Below are positions 32,700 through 41,299 of a stretch of 64,000 nucleotides of DNA, piece by piece. The stretch lies in NCBI RefSeq assembly GCF_009498035.1, contig NZ_CP034550.1:4030001-4094000 (forward strand), in the 5' to 3' direction. Position numbers and translations under genes: made by a program. A model generated the notes under the pieces. It searched no databases, was not told where the DNA came from, and worked only from the letters and a program-made list of their open reading frames with translations. Position 1 is the stretch's first letter. Every line of letters starts with the position of its first letter. The DNA comes from Saccharothrix syringae. GTDB lineage: Bacteria; Actinomycetota; Actinomycetes; Mycobacteriales; Pseudonocardiaceae.

Positions 32700-34367
32700 A
32701 TGTCGGACCAACCCATCGAGATGCACGACCCGGAGGAGTACCTCGCGCAGGGGTGGTGGCGAGCCGAGGAGACGCTGGTCGACGACCTGCGCCGGGCCGC
32801 CCGCGAGCACCCGCAGCGCCGGGCGGTCGTGGTGTGGCACACCGACGGCCGGACCAAGGAGACCCTCACCTACGCCGAGCTGGAGCGCAAGGTCGAGCGC
32901 ATCGCCGCGGGCCTCGCCGGCCTCGGGGTCGCCCGCGGCGACGTGGTGACGCTCCAGCTGCCCAACTCCTGGCAGCTGCTGGCCACCTCGCTGGCGTGCT
33001 TCCGGATCGGCGCGGTCGCCGGTCCCGTGCTGCCGATCATGCGCAAGCGCGAGCTGACGTTCATGACCGGCCTGACCGAGAGCAACGTCTACATCGGACC
33101 CGTCCGGCACCGCGGCTTCTCGCACGCGGAGCTGAGCGAGGAGGTGGCCCGCGAGGTGCCCACCCTCCGCCACCGGGTCCTGGTCGGCCTGGCCGACGAG
33201 CCCGCGGGCACCCCCGGCCTGGACGGCGCGCTGGACTTCGACACCGCGCTGCTGGGCGAGCCCGGCACCGAGGGCGCCCTGGTCGGCGACACCGAGGGCC
33301 GCGAGGCGCACCCGGACGACCTGGCCTACGTCATGTTCACCTCGGGCACCACCGGCGAGCCCAAGGGCGTGATGCACAGCCACAACACGCTCCACGCCAC
33401 CAACCGCATGCAGGTCGACGCGCTGCACCTGACCGGTGACGAGGTCACCGCGATGGGCTCGCCCACCACCCACAACGCCGGGTGGACGTGGAACTTCACC
33501 ATGCCGCTGCTGATGGGCGCGACCTGCGTGCACATCGACAACTGGGACGCCGACCTGATGCTGCGCGTGCTGGAGGAGGAGAAGGTCACCTTCTTCATGG
33601 GCGCGCCGCCGTTCCTGGTCGACCTGATCGACCGGCAGCGCGACCAGGCCCGCGACCTGTCGCACCTGAAGACCTTCGCCACCGGCAGCGCGCCGATCCC
33701 GCCGGTGCTCGTCGAGCAGGCCCGCGACGTGCTGGGCTGCCGGCTCTACGCGCTGTGGGGCATGACCGAGAACGGCGCGCCGACCATCACCCGCCCCGAG
33801 GACCCGGAGATGCGGGCCGCCGAGAGCGACGGCTCGGCCGTGCCCGGCATGGAGGTCCGCATCGTCGGCGACGACCTGCGCCCGGTGCCCGCGGGCGAGA
33901 CCGGCCGGCTCCAGGTCCGCGGCGCCACCCAGTGCCTGGGCTACTTCCGCCGGCCCGACGTCTACGCCGACAACGTCACCGACGACGGCTGGTTCGACAC
34001 CGGCGACCTGGCCCGCGACGACGGCCACGGCGGCATCCGCATCGCCGGCCGGGAGAAGGACGTCATCTCGCGCGGCGGCGAGAAGGTGCCGGTGGTCGAG
34101 GTCGAGGCCGCCCTGCTGCGCCACCCCGGGATCAAGGACGTCGCGGTCGTCGGCTACCCGGACGACCGGCTGGGCGAGCGGGCGTGCGCGGTGATCGTGC
34201 CGCAGGACGAGCCGCCGCAGCTGCCCGACCTGCGCGAGCACCTCGACTCGCTGGGCATGGCCAAGCAGTACTGGCCGGAGCGGGTCGAGCACACCGCCGA
34301 GCTGCCCAAGACGCCCAGCGGCAAGGTCCAGAAGTTCCGGCTGCGCGAGCAGCTGGTCGACAGCTGA
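32700..34367 (+). CDS. Acyl-CoA ligase, ANL superfamily (cyclohexanecarboxylate/AliA-like)
   Basis: A 555-aa AMP-forming ligase that activates a carboxylic acid as acyl-AMP and then thioester. Motifs in order: A3 YVMFTSGTTGEPKGVMHSH (about 212-230), A5 LYALWGMTENGA, A7 DGWFDTGDLARDD, A8 IRIAGREKDVISRGGEKVP, and the A10 lysine in PKTPSGKVQKF close to the C-terminus. The overall pattern, including the HNAGWTWNFTMPL pocket segment, recalls ligases for alicyclic or medium-chain acids. It is placed 34 bp after the SDR and 11 bp before an acyl-CoA dehydrogenase, so the two likely process one acyl unit. The exact acid is not known. Confidence 0.88.
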   Translation: MSDQPIEMHDPEEYLAQGWWRAEETLVDDLRRAAREHPQRRAVVVWHTDGRTKETLTYAELERKVERIAAGLAGLGVARGDVVTLQLPNSWQLLATSLACFRIGAVAGPVLPIMRKRELTFMTGLTESNVYIGPVRHRGFSHAELSEEVAREVPTLRHRVLVGLADEPAGTPGLDGALDFDTALLGEPGTEGALVGDTEGREAHPDDLAYVMFTSGTTGEPKGVMHSHNTLHATNRMQVDALHLTGDEVTAMGSPTTHNAGWTWNFTMPLLMGATCVHIDNWDADLMLRVLEEEKVTFFMGAPPFLVDLIDRQRDQARDLSHLKTFATGSAPIPPVLVEQARDVLGCRLYALWGMTENGAPTITRPEDPEMRAAESDGSAVPGMEVRIVGDDLRPVPAGETGRLQVRGATQCLGYFRRPDVYADNVTDDGWFDTGDLARDDGHGGIRIAGREKDVISRGGEKVPVVEVEAALLRHPGIKDVAVVGYPDDRLGERACAVIVPQDEPPQLPDLREHLDSLGMAKQYWPERVEHTAELPKTPSGKVQKFRLREQLVDS

Positions 34368-34378
34368 GGAGGTGGGAC

Positions 34379-35530
34379 GTGGACTTCGGGTTCACCGACG
34401 AGCAGGAGGCCCTGGCGCGCAAGGTGCGCGACTTCGCCGAGGAGCGCATCGCGCCGGGCGCGGCCCGCAACGACCGGGAGCGGACGTTCCCACCGGGGTT
34501 CTTCACCGAGCTGGGGCGCGCGGGCCTGACCGGCCTGGGCATCCCCGAGCGGCACGGCGGCCGCGGCCTGGGCGCGGTCGAGGTCGGCATCGCCGTGGAG
34601 GAGCTGGCCAAGGCCGAGGTGACCGCGTGCTACCCGGTGCTCAACGCGGCGCTCATCGGCGGCATCATCGACCGCAACGGCACCGAGGAGCAGAAGGCGG
34701 CCTGGCTGCCGCCCGTGGCCGCGGGCGAGTCCGTGGTGGCGCTGGTGCTGACCGAGCCGGACCACGGCACCGACGCGGCGGCCATCGAGCTGCGCGCCGA
34801 GCGCGCCGGCGACGGCCACGGCTGGGTGCTCACCGGCACCAAGACCTCCATCATGCTGGGCGCCCACGCCACCCACGGCCTGGTCTTCGCCCGCACCGGC
34901 GACGACGGCGCGCGCGGCGTCACCGCGTTCTACGTGCCGCTGGACCGCGAGGGCGTGAGCCGGGACCGGCTGCCCGACCTCGGCGCCCGCGCCGGCGGGC
35001 GCGCCACCATCACCTTCGACCGCTGCGCGGTGAGCGCGGACGAGGTCGTCGGCGAGGTGGGGGAGGGGTTCGTCGGCGTCATGCGCGGCTTCGACCACTC
35101 CCGCGCCCTCATCGCGGTGATGGCCGCGGCCTCCGCGCAGGCCGCCCTGGACGACGCGATGGCCTTCGCCCGCGAGCGCACCGCGTTCGGGCAGCCCATC
35201 GGCAAGCACCAGGGCGTGGCCTTCCCGCTGGTCGAGCACGCCACCCGGGTGCGCGCCGCGCGCCTGCTGGCCTACGAGGCGCTGTGGCGCAAGGACGCGG
35301 GCCTGGACCACCGGGTCGAGGCGAACATGGCCAAGTGGTGGGCGCCGCGCGTCGGCGTGGAGGCCACCCACCAGGCACTGCTCACCTTCGGCCACCGCGG
35401 CTGGCACGACGAGCACCCGATCAGCCGCCGCATGCGCGACGCCATCGGCCCCGAGATCGCCGACGGCACCGAGAACGCCACCAAGCTCGTGGTGGCCCGA
35501 CAGCTGCTGGGCCGCGAGCACGCCCCGTAG
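34379..35530 (+). CDS. Acyl-CoA dehydrogenase (AliB-like)
   Basis: A 383-aa FAD enzyme that adds a C2-C3 double bond to an acyl-CoA. It shows the N-terminal helical domain (FTDEQEALARKVRDFAEERI), the FAD/substrate strand ALVLTEPDHGTDAAAI and GWVLTGTKTSIMLGAHA in the middle domain. In the C-terminal domain are RTAFGQPIGKHQGVAF and an HRGWHDEHPISRRMRDA segment. Where many family members have the catalytic base in YEGT, this reads IADGTENATKL, with Asp in place of Glu. GTG at 34379 is set by GAGGAGGTGGGAC. It lies next to the acyl-CoA ligase, resembling the AliA/AliB pair of cyclohexanecarboxylate breakdown, though a biosynthetic use is likely here. Confidence 0.88.
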   Translation: MDFGFTDEQEALARKVRDFAEERIAPGAARNDRERTFPPGFFTELGRAGLTGLGIPERHGGRGLGAVEVGIAVEELAKAEVTACYPVLNAALIGGIIDRNGTEEQKAAWLPPVAAGESVVALVLTEPDHGTDAAAIELRAERAGDGHGWVLTGTKTSIMLGAHATHGLVFARTGDDGARGVTAFYVPLDREGVSRDRLPDLGARAGGRATITFDRCAVSADEVVGEVGEGFVGVMRGFDHSRALIAVMAAASAQAALDDAMAFARERTAFGQPIGKHQGVAFPLVEHATRVRAARLLAYEALWRKDAGLDHRVEANMAKWWAPRVGVEATHQALLTFGHRGWHDEHPISRRMRDAIGPEIADGTENATKLVVARQLLGREHAP

Positions 35531-35574
35531 ACGGGCCGGAGCGGACACCGAACGGACGAGAGGGAGGAAGACCT

Positions 35575-36123
35575 GTGACCACCACGCTGTGGTTGACCGG
35601 GCTGCCGAGCTCCGGCAAGTCGACGCTGGGGCGGGAGCTGGTGAACCGCTACCAGGGGCAGCGGGCCGTGCAGCACCTGGACGGCGACGTCATCCGCCGG
35701 GAGTTCTTCCCGGAGCTCGGTTTCACCAAGGAGGACCGGATCGAGAACGTGCGGCGCATCGGCCGGCTGGCCGCCATGCTCGCCGCCCAGGACGTGCTCG
35801 TGGTCGTGTCGGTCATCGCGCCGTTCCGCAGCGCGCGGGCCGAGGTGCGCGAGGCGCACCAGGAGGCGGGCCTGAACTTCGTCGAGGTGCACGTGCACGC
35901 CCCCGTGGAGGTGTGCGTGGAGCGCGACGTCAAGGGCCTGTACGCCAAGGCCGAGCGCGGCGAGGTGTCCGGCATGACCGGGCTGAGCGACGTCTACGAG
36001 GCGCCGACCACCCCCGAGGTGCGGGTCGACACCTCGGAGTACGGGATCGACGAGTGCCTTGAGCTGATCGACCGAGCCCTGACGCGAGCCGAACAGGACA
36101 GCCGGGAGGTGGTGCTGCGATGA
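35575..36123 (+). CDS. cysC: Adenylylsulfate kinase
   Basis: A 182-aa APS kinase that phosphorylates adenylyl sulfate to PAPS. The P-loop LTGLPSSGKST is at residues 7-17, followed by LDGDVIRREFFPELGFTKEDR and NVRRIGRLAAMLAAQDVLVV. The APS-binding signature is seen in VEVHVHAPVEVCVERDVKGLYAKA, and the lid region is SGMTGLSDVYEAPTTPEV. Start GTG follows GGAGGAAGACCT. It overlaps cysD by four bases. PAPS made here most likely feeds the cluster sulfotransferase rather than general sulfate reduction, since no reductase genes are nearby. Confidence 0.95.
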   Translation: MTTTLWLTGLPSSGKSTLGRELVNRYQGQRAVQHLDGDVIRREFFPELGFTKEDRIENVRRIGRLAAMLAAQDVLVVVSVIAPFRSARAEVREAHQEAGLNFVEVHVHAPVEVCVERDVKGLYAKAERGEVSGMTGLSDVYEAPTTPEVRVDTSEYGIDECLELIDRALTRAEQDSREVVLR

Positions 36124-37052
36124 GCGCGCCGACGAAGCAACGCCCCACGACCGACGAGCGCGCCGCCACGGGCGTGGCGACGCTGGAGGCCGAGGGCATC
36201 CACATCCTGCGGGAGGTCGCGGGCGAGTTCGACCGGCCCGCGCTGCTGTTCTCCGGCGGCAAGGACTCCACCGTGCTGGTGCACCTGGCCGTGCGCGCCT
36301 TCGCGCCGCTGCCGCCGCCGTTCACCCTGGTGCACGTCGACACCGGGCACAACTTCCCCGAGGTGCTGCGGTTCCGCGACGAGCTGGTCGAGCGGTACAA
36401 CCTGAAGCTGCACGTCGCGGAGGTGCAGGACTGGATCGACCGGGGCAAGGTGCAGGAGCGGCCCGACGGCCTGCGCAACCCGCTGCAGACCGTGCCCCTG
36501 CTGGACACCATCACCGAGCAGCGCTACGACGCCGTGATCGGCGGCGGCCGGCGCGACGAGGAGCGCTCGCGCGCCAAGGAGCGGGTGTTCAGCGTCCGCG
36601 ACGCGTTCGGCCGGTGGGACCCCCGCCGCCAGCGCGTGGAGCTGTGGAACCTCTACAACGGCATGCACAAGCCCGGCGAGCACGTCCGGGTGTTCCCGAT
36701 CTCCAACTGGACCGAGCTGGACGTCTGGCGCTACGTGGCCGAGCGCGACATCGAGCTGCCGTCGCTGTACTTCGCCCACCAGCGCGAGGTCTACCAGCGC
36801 GACGGCATGTGGCTCACGCCCGGCCAGTGGGGCGGGCCGGACGACGACGGCGAGCTGGTCGAGAAGACCGTGCGGTACCGCACCGTCGGCGACGGCTCGT
36901 GCACCGGCGCGGTCGAGTCCGACGCGGCCACCGTCGAGGACATCATCGAGGAGATCAAGGCCAGCAGGCTCACCGAGCGCGGTGCCAGCCGGGCCGACGA
37001 CCGGATCTCCGAGGCCGCCATGGAGGACCGCAAGAGGGAGGGGTACTTCTGA
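36120..37052 (+). CDS. cysD: Sulfate adenylyltransferase subunit 2
   Basis: A 310-aa small subunit of ATP sulfurylase, which with CysN converts sulfate and ATP to adenylyl sulfate. It is of the PP-loop family: LLFSGGKDSTVLVHLA (about 42-57) is the ATP pyrophosphatase loop. The family features HVDTGHNFPEVLRFRDE, GGGRRDEERSRAKER, PISNWTELDVWRY and the C-terminal ISEAAMEDRKREGYF are also present. It is coupled at both ends: ATGA with cysC and TGATG with cysN. Gene order C-D-N, rather than the more usual D-N-C, points to a cassette built for PAPS supply. Confidence 0.97.
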   Translation: MSAPTKQRPTTDERAATGVATLEAEGIHILREVAGEFDRPALLFSGGKDSTVLVHLAVRAFAPLPPPFTLVHVDTGHNFPEVLRFRDELVERYNLKLHVAEVQDWIDRGKVQERPDGLRNPLQTVPLLDTITEQRYDAVIGGGRRDEERSRAKERVFSVRDAFGRWDPRRQRVELWNLYNGMHKPGEHVRVFPISNWTELDVWRYVAERDIELPSLYFAHQREVYQRDGMWLTPGQWGGPDDDGELVEKTVRYRTVGDGSCTGAVESDAATVEDIIEEIKASRLTERGASRADDRISEAAMEDRKREGYF

Positions 37053-38335
37053 TGACGACCGACCTGTTGCGGCTGGTGACCGCGGGCAGCGTGGACGACG
37101 GCAAGTCCACCCTCGTCGGCCGGCTGCTCTACGACACCAAGTCCGTGCTCAGCGACCAGCTCGACGCGGTGCTGCGCAGCAGCGCCGAGCGGGGCCTGGA
37201 CAACCCCGACCTGTCGCTGCTGGTCGACGGCCTGCGCGCGGAGCGGGAGCAGGGCATCACCATCGACGTGGCCTACCGGTACTTCGCCACCGCGCGGCGC
37301 ACGTTCGTGCTGGCCGACACCCCGGGCCACGTCCAGTACCTGCGCAACACCGTCACCGGCGCCTCGACCGCGGACCACGCGGTGCTGCTCACCGACGCCC
37401 GCAAGGGCGTGCTGCCGCAGACCCGCAGGCACCTGGCGGTCATGGCGATGCTCGGCGTGCCCGGCATCACCCTGGCGGTGAACAAGCTGGACCTGGTCGA
37501 CTTCGACCGCGGCACCTTCGAGTCCACCCGCGACGAGTTCGTCGCGCACGCGGTCTCGCTGGGCTACCGGGAGGAGCAGGTCACCGCGATCCCGCTGTCC
37601 GCGCTGGCCGGCGACAACGTGGTGACCGAGTCCGAGCACACCCCCTGGTACGACGGGCCGACGCTGCTGGAGCACCTGGAGACCGTGGTGCCCGACCCGC
37701 GCGGCAGCGACGTCGGCTTCCGGATGCCCGTGCAGTACGTGCTGCGCGACGGCACCACCGACTACCGCGCCTACGCCGGCCAGGTCGTGGCGGGCGAGGT
37801 GGCCCCCGGCGACCACGTCGTGGTGCTGCCCGACGGCACGACCACCACCGTGGTCGAGGTCGGCACGCCCGACGGCCCGGTCGACCGCGCCCACGAGGGC
37901 GAGCCGGTGACCCTGGTGCTGGCCGACGAGATCGACATCACCCGCGGCGACCTGATCGCCGCCGCCGACCGCAGGCCGCGGGTGGCCGAGGAGTTCGACG
38001 CCACGGTGTGCTGGCTGGCCGAGGAGCCGCTGCGGCCCGGCGCGCGGGTGCTGCTGCGGCACGGCACGCACACCACCGACTGCCGCGTCACGGGCCTGTC
38101 CACCAGGTTCGACGAGCAGGAGCTGGCCGTGCTGGACGGGCCGGAGGAGCTGGCGCTCAACGAGATCGGCAAGGTGCGGCTGCACGTGGCCGACCCGCTG
38201 CCGGTGGACGACTACCGCGACTGCATCGCCACGGGCGCGTTCCTGCTCATCGAGCCCGGTGACGGCAACACGCTGGCCGCGGGGCTGCTGGGCGACTCGC
38301 TGTCGGTGATGGCGCACGGGGCGCGGGATGACTGA
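37052..38335 (+). CDS. cysN: Sulfate adenylyltransferase subunit 1, GTPase
   Basis: A 427-aa elongation-factor-like GTPase that drives ATP sulfurylase. G1 is AGSVDDGKSTLVGRLLYD at about 10-27, G2 is in EQGITIDVAYRYF, G3 DTPGHVQY, G4 VNKLDLVD and G5 in PLSALAGDN. Two beta-barrel domains follow. No CysC fusion is present; APS kinase is separate here. It begins one base inside the cysD stop. The 3' end overlaps the next gene by eight bases. Its clear conservation supports an active PAPS module within the biosynthetic operon. Confidence 0.97.
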   Translation: MTTDLLRLVTAGSVDDGKSTLVGRLLYDTKSVLSDQLDAVLRSSAERGLDNPDLSLLVDGLRAEREQGITIDVAYRYFATARRTFVLADTPGHVQYLRNTVTGASTADHAVLLTDARKGVLPQTRRHLAVMAMLGVPGITLAVNKLDLVDFDRGTFESTRDEFVAHAVSLGYREEQVTAIPLSALAGDNVVTESEHTPWYDGPTLLEHLETVVPDPRGSDVGFRMPVQYVLRDGTTDYRAYAGQVVAGEVAPGDHVVVLPDGTTTTVVEVGTPDGPVDRAHEGEPVTLVLADEIDITRGDLIAAADRRPRVAEEFDATVCWLAEEPLRPGARVLLRHGTHTTDCRVTGLSTRFDEQELAVLDGPEELALNEIGKVRLHVADPLPVDDYRDCIATGAFLLIEPGDGNTLAAGLLGDSLSVMAHGARDD

Positions 38336-39719
38336 GCCGGGCGGGCTGCGGGTGGCCGTCGTCGGCGCCGGCGCGAGCGGGACGCTGGCGGCGGTCCACC
38401 TGCTGCGGGCCGCCGCCGACCGGGGCCGGCCGCTGCGGCTGGTCCTGGTCGACCGCAGCGGCGAGTTCGGGCCGGGGCGGGCCTACCGCACCGACGACCC
38501 CGCGCACCTGCTCAACACCCCGGCGGCGCGGATGAGCGCGCTGGCCGACGACCCGGACCACTTCGTGCGCTGGAACCGGGAGCTGGGCCGGGACGTGGAC
38601 GGCGGGGCGTTCCTGCCGCGCGGCGAGTACGGCCGGTACCTGGGGGAGGCGTTGCTGGCCGAGGAGCGCCGGGCGCGCGGGGTCGCGGTGGTCGAGCGGG
38701 TCGCGGCCACCGTGACCGGGCTGTCCGACGACGGGTCGGGCGGTGGTGGCCTGGTCGTAGAGCTGGCCGGTCGGGCGCCGGTGCGCGTGGACTTCGCGGT
38801 GCTGGCGCCCGGCGTGGGCGGCGGCGACCCGTTCGCCGGGCTGCTGCCCACCGGCTCGCCCCGCTACGTGGCCGACCCGTGGGACGGTCCGGTGGCGATC
38901 ACCGACGACTCGCCCGTGCTGGTGCTGGGCACCGGTCTGTCCATGATGGACCTGGCCATCTCGGTGACCCGGGCGCACCCGGCCGCGGTGGTGCACGCGG
39001 TGTCCCGGCACGGCCTGCTGCCCCGCCCCCACCGCACCGGTCGCGCGCCGGTGGCGCCGCCACCCGGTCCGGGCCTGCCGGAGCACGTCGGCTCGCTGCG
39101 CGACCTGCTGGGCTTCGCGCGCCGGGGCGTGGCCGCGGACCCGGACCGGTGGCGCGACTTCGTCGACCGCCTGCGGCCGCACGCCCCGCGCCTGTGGCAG
39201 CAGCTCGACCTGACCGACCGGCGGCGCTTCCTGGACCGCGTCAACCGGTACTGGGACGTGCACCGCCACCGCGCCGCACCCGCCACGCACCGGCGCGTGC
39301 GGGCCCTGATGGGCACCGGCCGGCTCCACGTGCACCGCGGCCGGGTGGCGTGCCTGCGGCCCGTCGCGGACGGCTTCGAGGCCGACCTGGTCACGCCGGC
39401 CGGGCCCCGGTCACTGCGCGTCGGCTGGGTGGTCAACGCCACCGGGTTCCGCGGCGACGTCACCGACCGCCCGGACCCGCTGCTGCGCCGGCTGCTCGAC
39501 GACGGCACCGCCCGTCCCGACCCGCTGGGCCTGGGCCTGACCACCGGCCGCGACGGGCGCGTGCTCGACCGACGGGGCGCGCCGAGACCGGTGTTCGTGC
39601 TCGGCGCGCTGCGCCGGGGCGAGCTGTTCGAGAGCACCGCGGTACCCGAGATCCGAGCCCAGGCCCAGGCCGTCGCCGCGACCGCGATGGCGGTTCCCGG
39701 AAGAGAGGTGACGACATGA
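38328..39719 (+). CDS. FAD/NAD(P)-binding protein
   Basis: A 463-aa flavoprotein-like enzyme. The first Rossmann motif VAVVGAGASGTLAAVHLL is at about 8-25, followed by GPGRAYRTDDPAHLLNTPAARMSA, the signature of the YdhS/HI0933-like FAD-NAD(P)-binding group. A second nucleotide motif is VLVLGTGLSMMDLA near residue 200. The C-terminal part has VVNATGFRGD, typical of flavin monooxygenase-like folds. Substrate and reaction are unknown; proteins of this group are often found beside sulfur- or siderophore-related genes. It overlaps cysN by eight bases and the aldehyde dehydrogenase by four, so it belongs to the operon. Confidence 0.75.
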   Translation: MTEPGGLRVAVVGAGASGTLAAVHLLRAAADRGRPLRLVLVDRSGEFGPGRAYRTDDPAHLLNTPAARMSALADDPDHFVRWNRELGRDVDGGAFLPRGEYGRYLGEALLAEERRARGVAVVERVAATVTGLSDDGSGGGGLVVELAGRAPVRVDFAVLAPGVGGGDPFAGLLPTGSPRYVADPWDGPVAITDDSPVLVLGTGLSMMDLAISVTRAHPAAVVHAVSRHGLLPRPHRTGRAPVAPPPGPGLPEHVGSLRDLLGFARRGVAADPDRWRDFVDRLRPHAPRLWQQLDLTDRRRFLDRVNRYWDVHRHRAAPATHRRVRALMGTGRLHVHRGRVACLRPVADGFEADLVTPAGPRSLRVGWVVNATGFRGDVTDRPDPLLRRLLDDGTARPDPLGLGLTTGRDGRVLDRRGAPRPVFVLGALRRGELFESTAVPEIRAQAQAVAATAMAVPGREVTT

Positions 39720-41299
39720 CCACGCGTGAACCCGTGATGTACCCGGCGTACATCGGCGGCAAGGACGTCGAGCACCCCGAGGGGAAGTACGTCCACACGG
39801 TCGCCGCCCGCGCCGTGCTGGAGGACACCTTCCCCGCCCTGGCCCTCAAGCGGGACCTGGACGCGGGCCTGGTCGACGCCCGCTCCGCCGGTCCCGCCGT
39901 GGTGGGCGGCTGCGCCCTGGCCGACGACGACATGGCCCGGTACGCGCTGGAGTCGGCGGCGCGCGCCGCGCCCGAGTGGGCCCGCGTGCCGTTGCAGGAC
40001 CGCATCGCCGTCGGCGTGCGCATCGGCGAGCGGCTGCGCGAGCGGCGGGACGACATCGTCGAGCTGCTGGTGGCCGAGGGGCAGCCGCGCGACCTGGCCG
40101 GGCCGACCCTGGACGAGTACTGGTACGCGGACTACAGCCTGGAGACGCTGCACTGGTGCGCCGGGCAGATGGCGTGGACCCGCGACCGCGGCGCCGGGCG
40201 GGCCGTGGTCCGCCGCGTGCCCGACGGCGTGGTGTGCGTGAACCCGCCGCAGAACGCGTCCACGCCCAACGCGCTGTTCGGCGTGTCGGCGCTGCTGGCG
40301 GGCAACGCGGTGGTGGTGCGCGCGCCGCGCGGCGTGCCGCTGGCCACCACGTACGCGCTGCGCGAGGTCGTCGTGCCGGTGCTGGAGGAGGCCGGCGCGC
40401 CGGCGGGCGTGCTCAACATCCTGTGCGGCCCGCCGATGACGGACCTGTGGCTGGAGAGCCCGCACGTCAACGACATCGTCTACGTCGGCGGCAGCGCCAA
40501 GGGCCTGGAGTTCGAGCGCGCCGCCGTGGCCGCGGGCAAGAAACCGGTGCTGGAGCTGGCCGGCAACGACTGCGTGGTGGTGTGGAAGGACGCCGACCTC
40601 GACGGGGCGGTCCGGGCCATCGCGGAGAACTTCCGCCAGTCCGGGCAGATCTGCAACATCCCCAACCACGTGGTGGCGCACCCGGAGATCGCCGACGAGC
40701 TGCTCGACCGCCTGGTGGGCGAGGCCGCCGCGACCAGGCCCGGCTACCCCGACGAGCCCGGCGTGGTGCTGACCCCGGTGCTCATGGCGCGGGCGCACTT
40801 CGCCAACGTCGCCGACGCGGTCAGCCGGGGCGCGAAGCTCCTGCACGGCGGCCGCCGCCTGGAGGTGGACGGCACGCCGTCCGACACCGGGCTGTTCGTC
40901 GAGCCGACCGTGCTGCGGGTCGACGGGCTGCGGGTGGCCGACGGGACGCCCGCGGTGCGCGAGGAGACGTTCTCCCCGCTGGTGCCCGTGGTGGTGCCCG
41001 AGCCGGACGACGACGAGGCCGTGTTCGACGAGGTGCTGCGCTTCGTCGGCGGCAACGCCTACGGGCTGCGCAACTCGTTCTGGGTGCGCGACGAGCGGCT
41101 GGTGAACCGGATCGCCGCCGAGGTGACCCACGGCGGCGTGGTCAACGTCAACGACTCGCACTCGGCGTTCCGCCCGTTCCTGCCCACGCACGGCGGTACC
41201 GGGTTGACCGGCGGCGCGTTCGGCGAGGCGAACTACCTGATGCTGAGGACGACCCGGCTGCAAGGAGTCAACATCGTGCGAGGAGGAGCGTGGCGATGA
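39716..41299 (+). CDS. Aldehyde dehydrogenase family protein
   Basis: A 527-aa NAD(P)-dependent aldehyde dehydrogenase. The catalytic cysteine is in FRQSGQICNIPNH and the general-base glutamate in PVLELAGND, with VYVGGSAKG before it for cofactor binding. The closing EETFSPLVPVVV and GGVVNVNDSH segments are conserved. The N-terminus is about 40 residues longer than simple members (PAYIGGKDVEHPEGKYVHT). It could oxidise an aldehyde to an acid, or act on an acyl thioester; being in the cluster with aspartate kinase, aspartate-semialdehyde-type chemistry cannot be excluded. It overlaps the SRPBCC gene by four bases (ATGA). Confidence 0.88.
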   Translation: MTTREPVMYPAYIGGKDVEHPEGKYVHTVAARAVLEDTFPALALKRDLDAGLVDARSAGPAVVGGCALADDDMARYALESAARAAPEWARVPLQDRIAVGVRIGERLRERRDDIVELLVAEGQPRDLAGPTLDEYWYADYSLETLHWCAGQMAWTRDRGAGRAVVRRVPDGVVCVNPPQNASTPNALFGVSALLAGNAVVVRAPRGVPLATTYALREVVVPVLEEAGAPAGVLNILCGPPMTDLWLESPHVNDIVYVGGSAKGLEFERAAVAAGKKPVLELAGNDCVVVWKDADLDGAVRAIAENFRQSGQICNIPNHVVAHPEIADELLDRLVGEAAATRPGYPDEPGVVLTPVLMARAHFANVADAVSRGAKLLHGGRRLEVDGTPSDTGLFVEPTVLRVDGLRVADGTPAVREETFSPLVPVVVPEPDDDEAVFDEVLRFVGGNAYGLRNSFWVRDERLVNRIAAEVTHGGVVNVNDSHSAFRPFLPTHGGTGLTGGAFGEANYLMLRTTRLQGVNIVRGGAWR

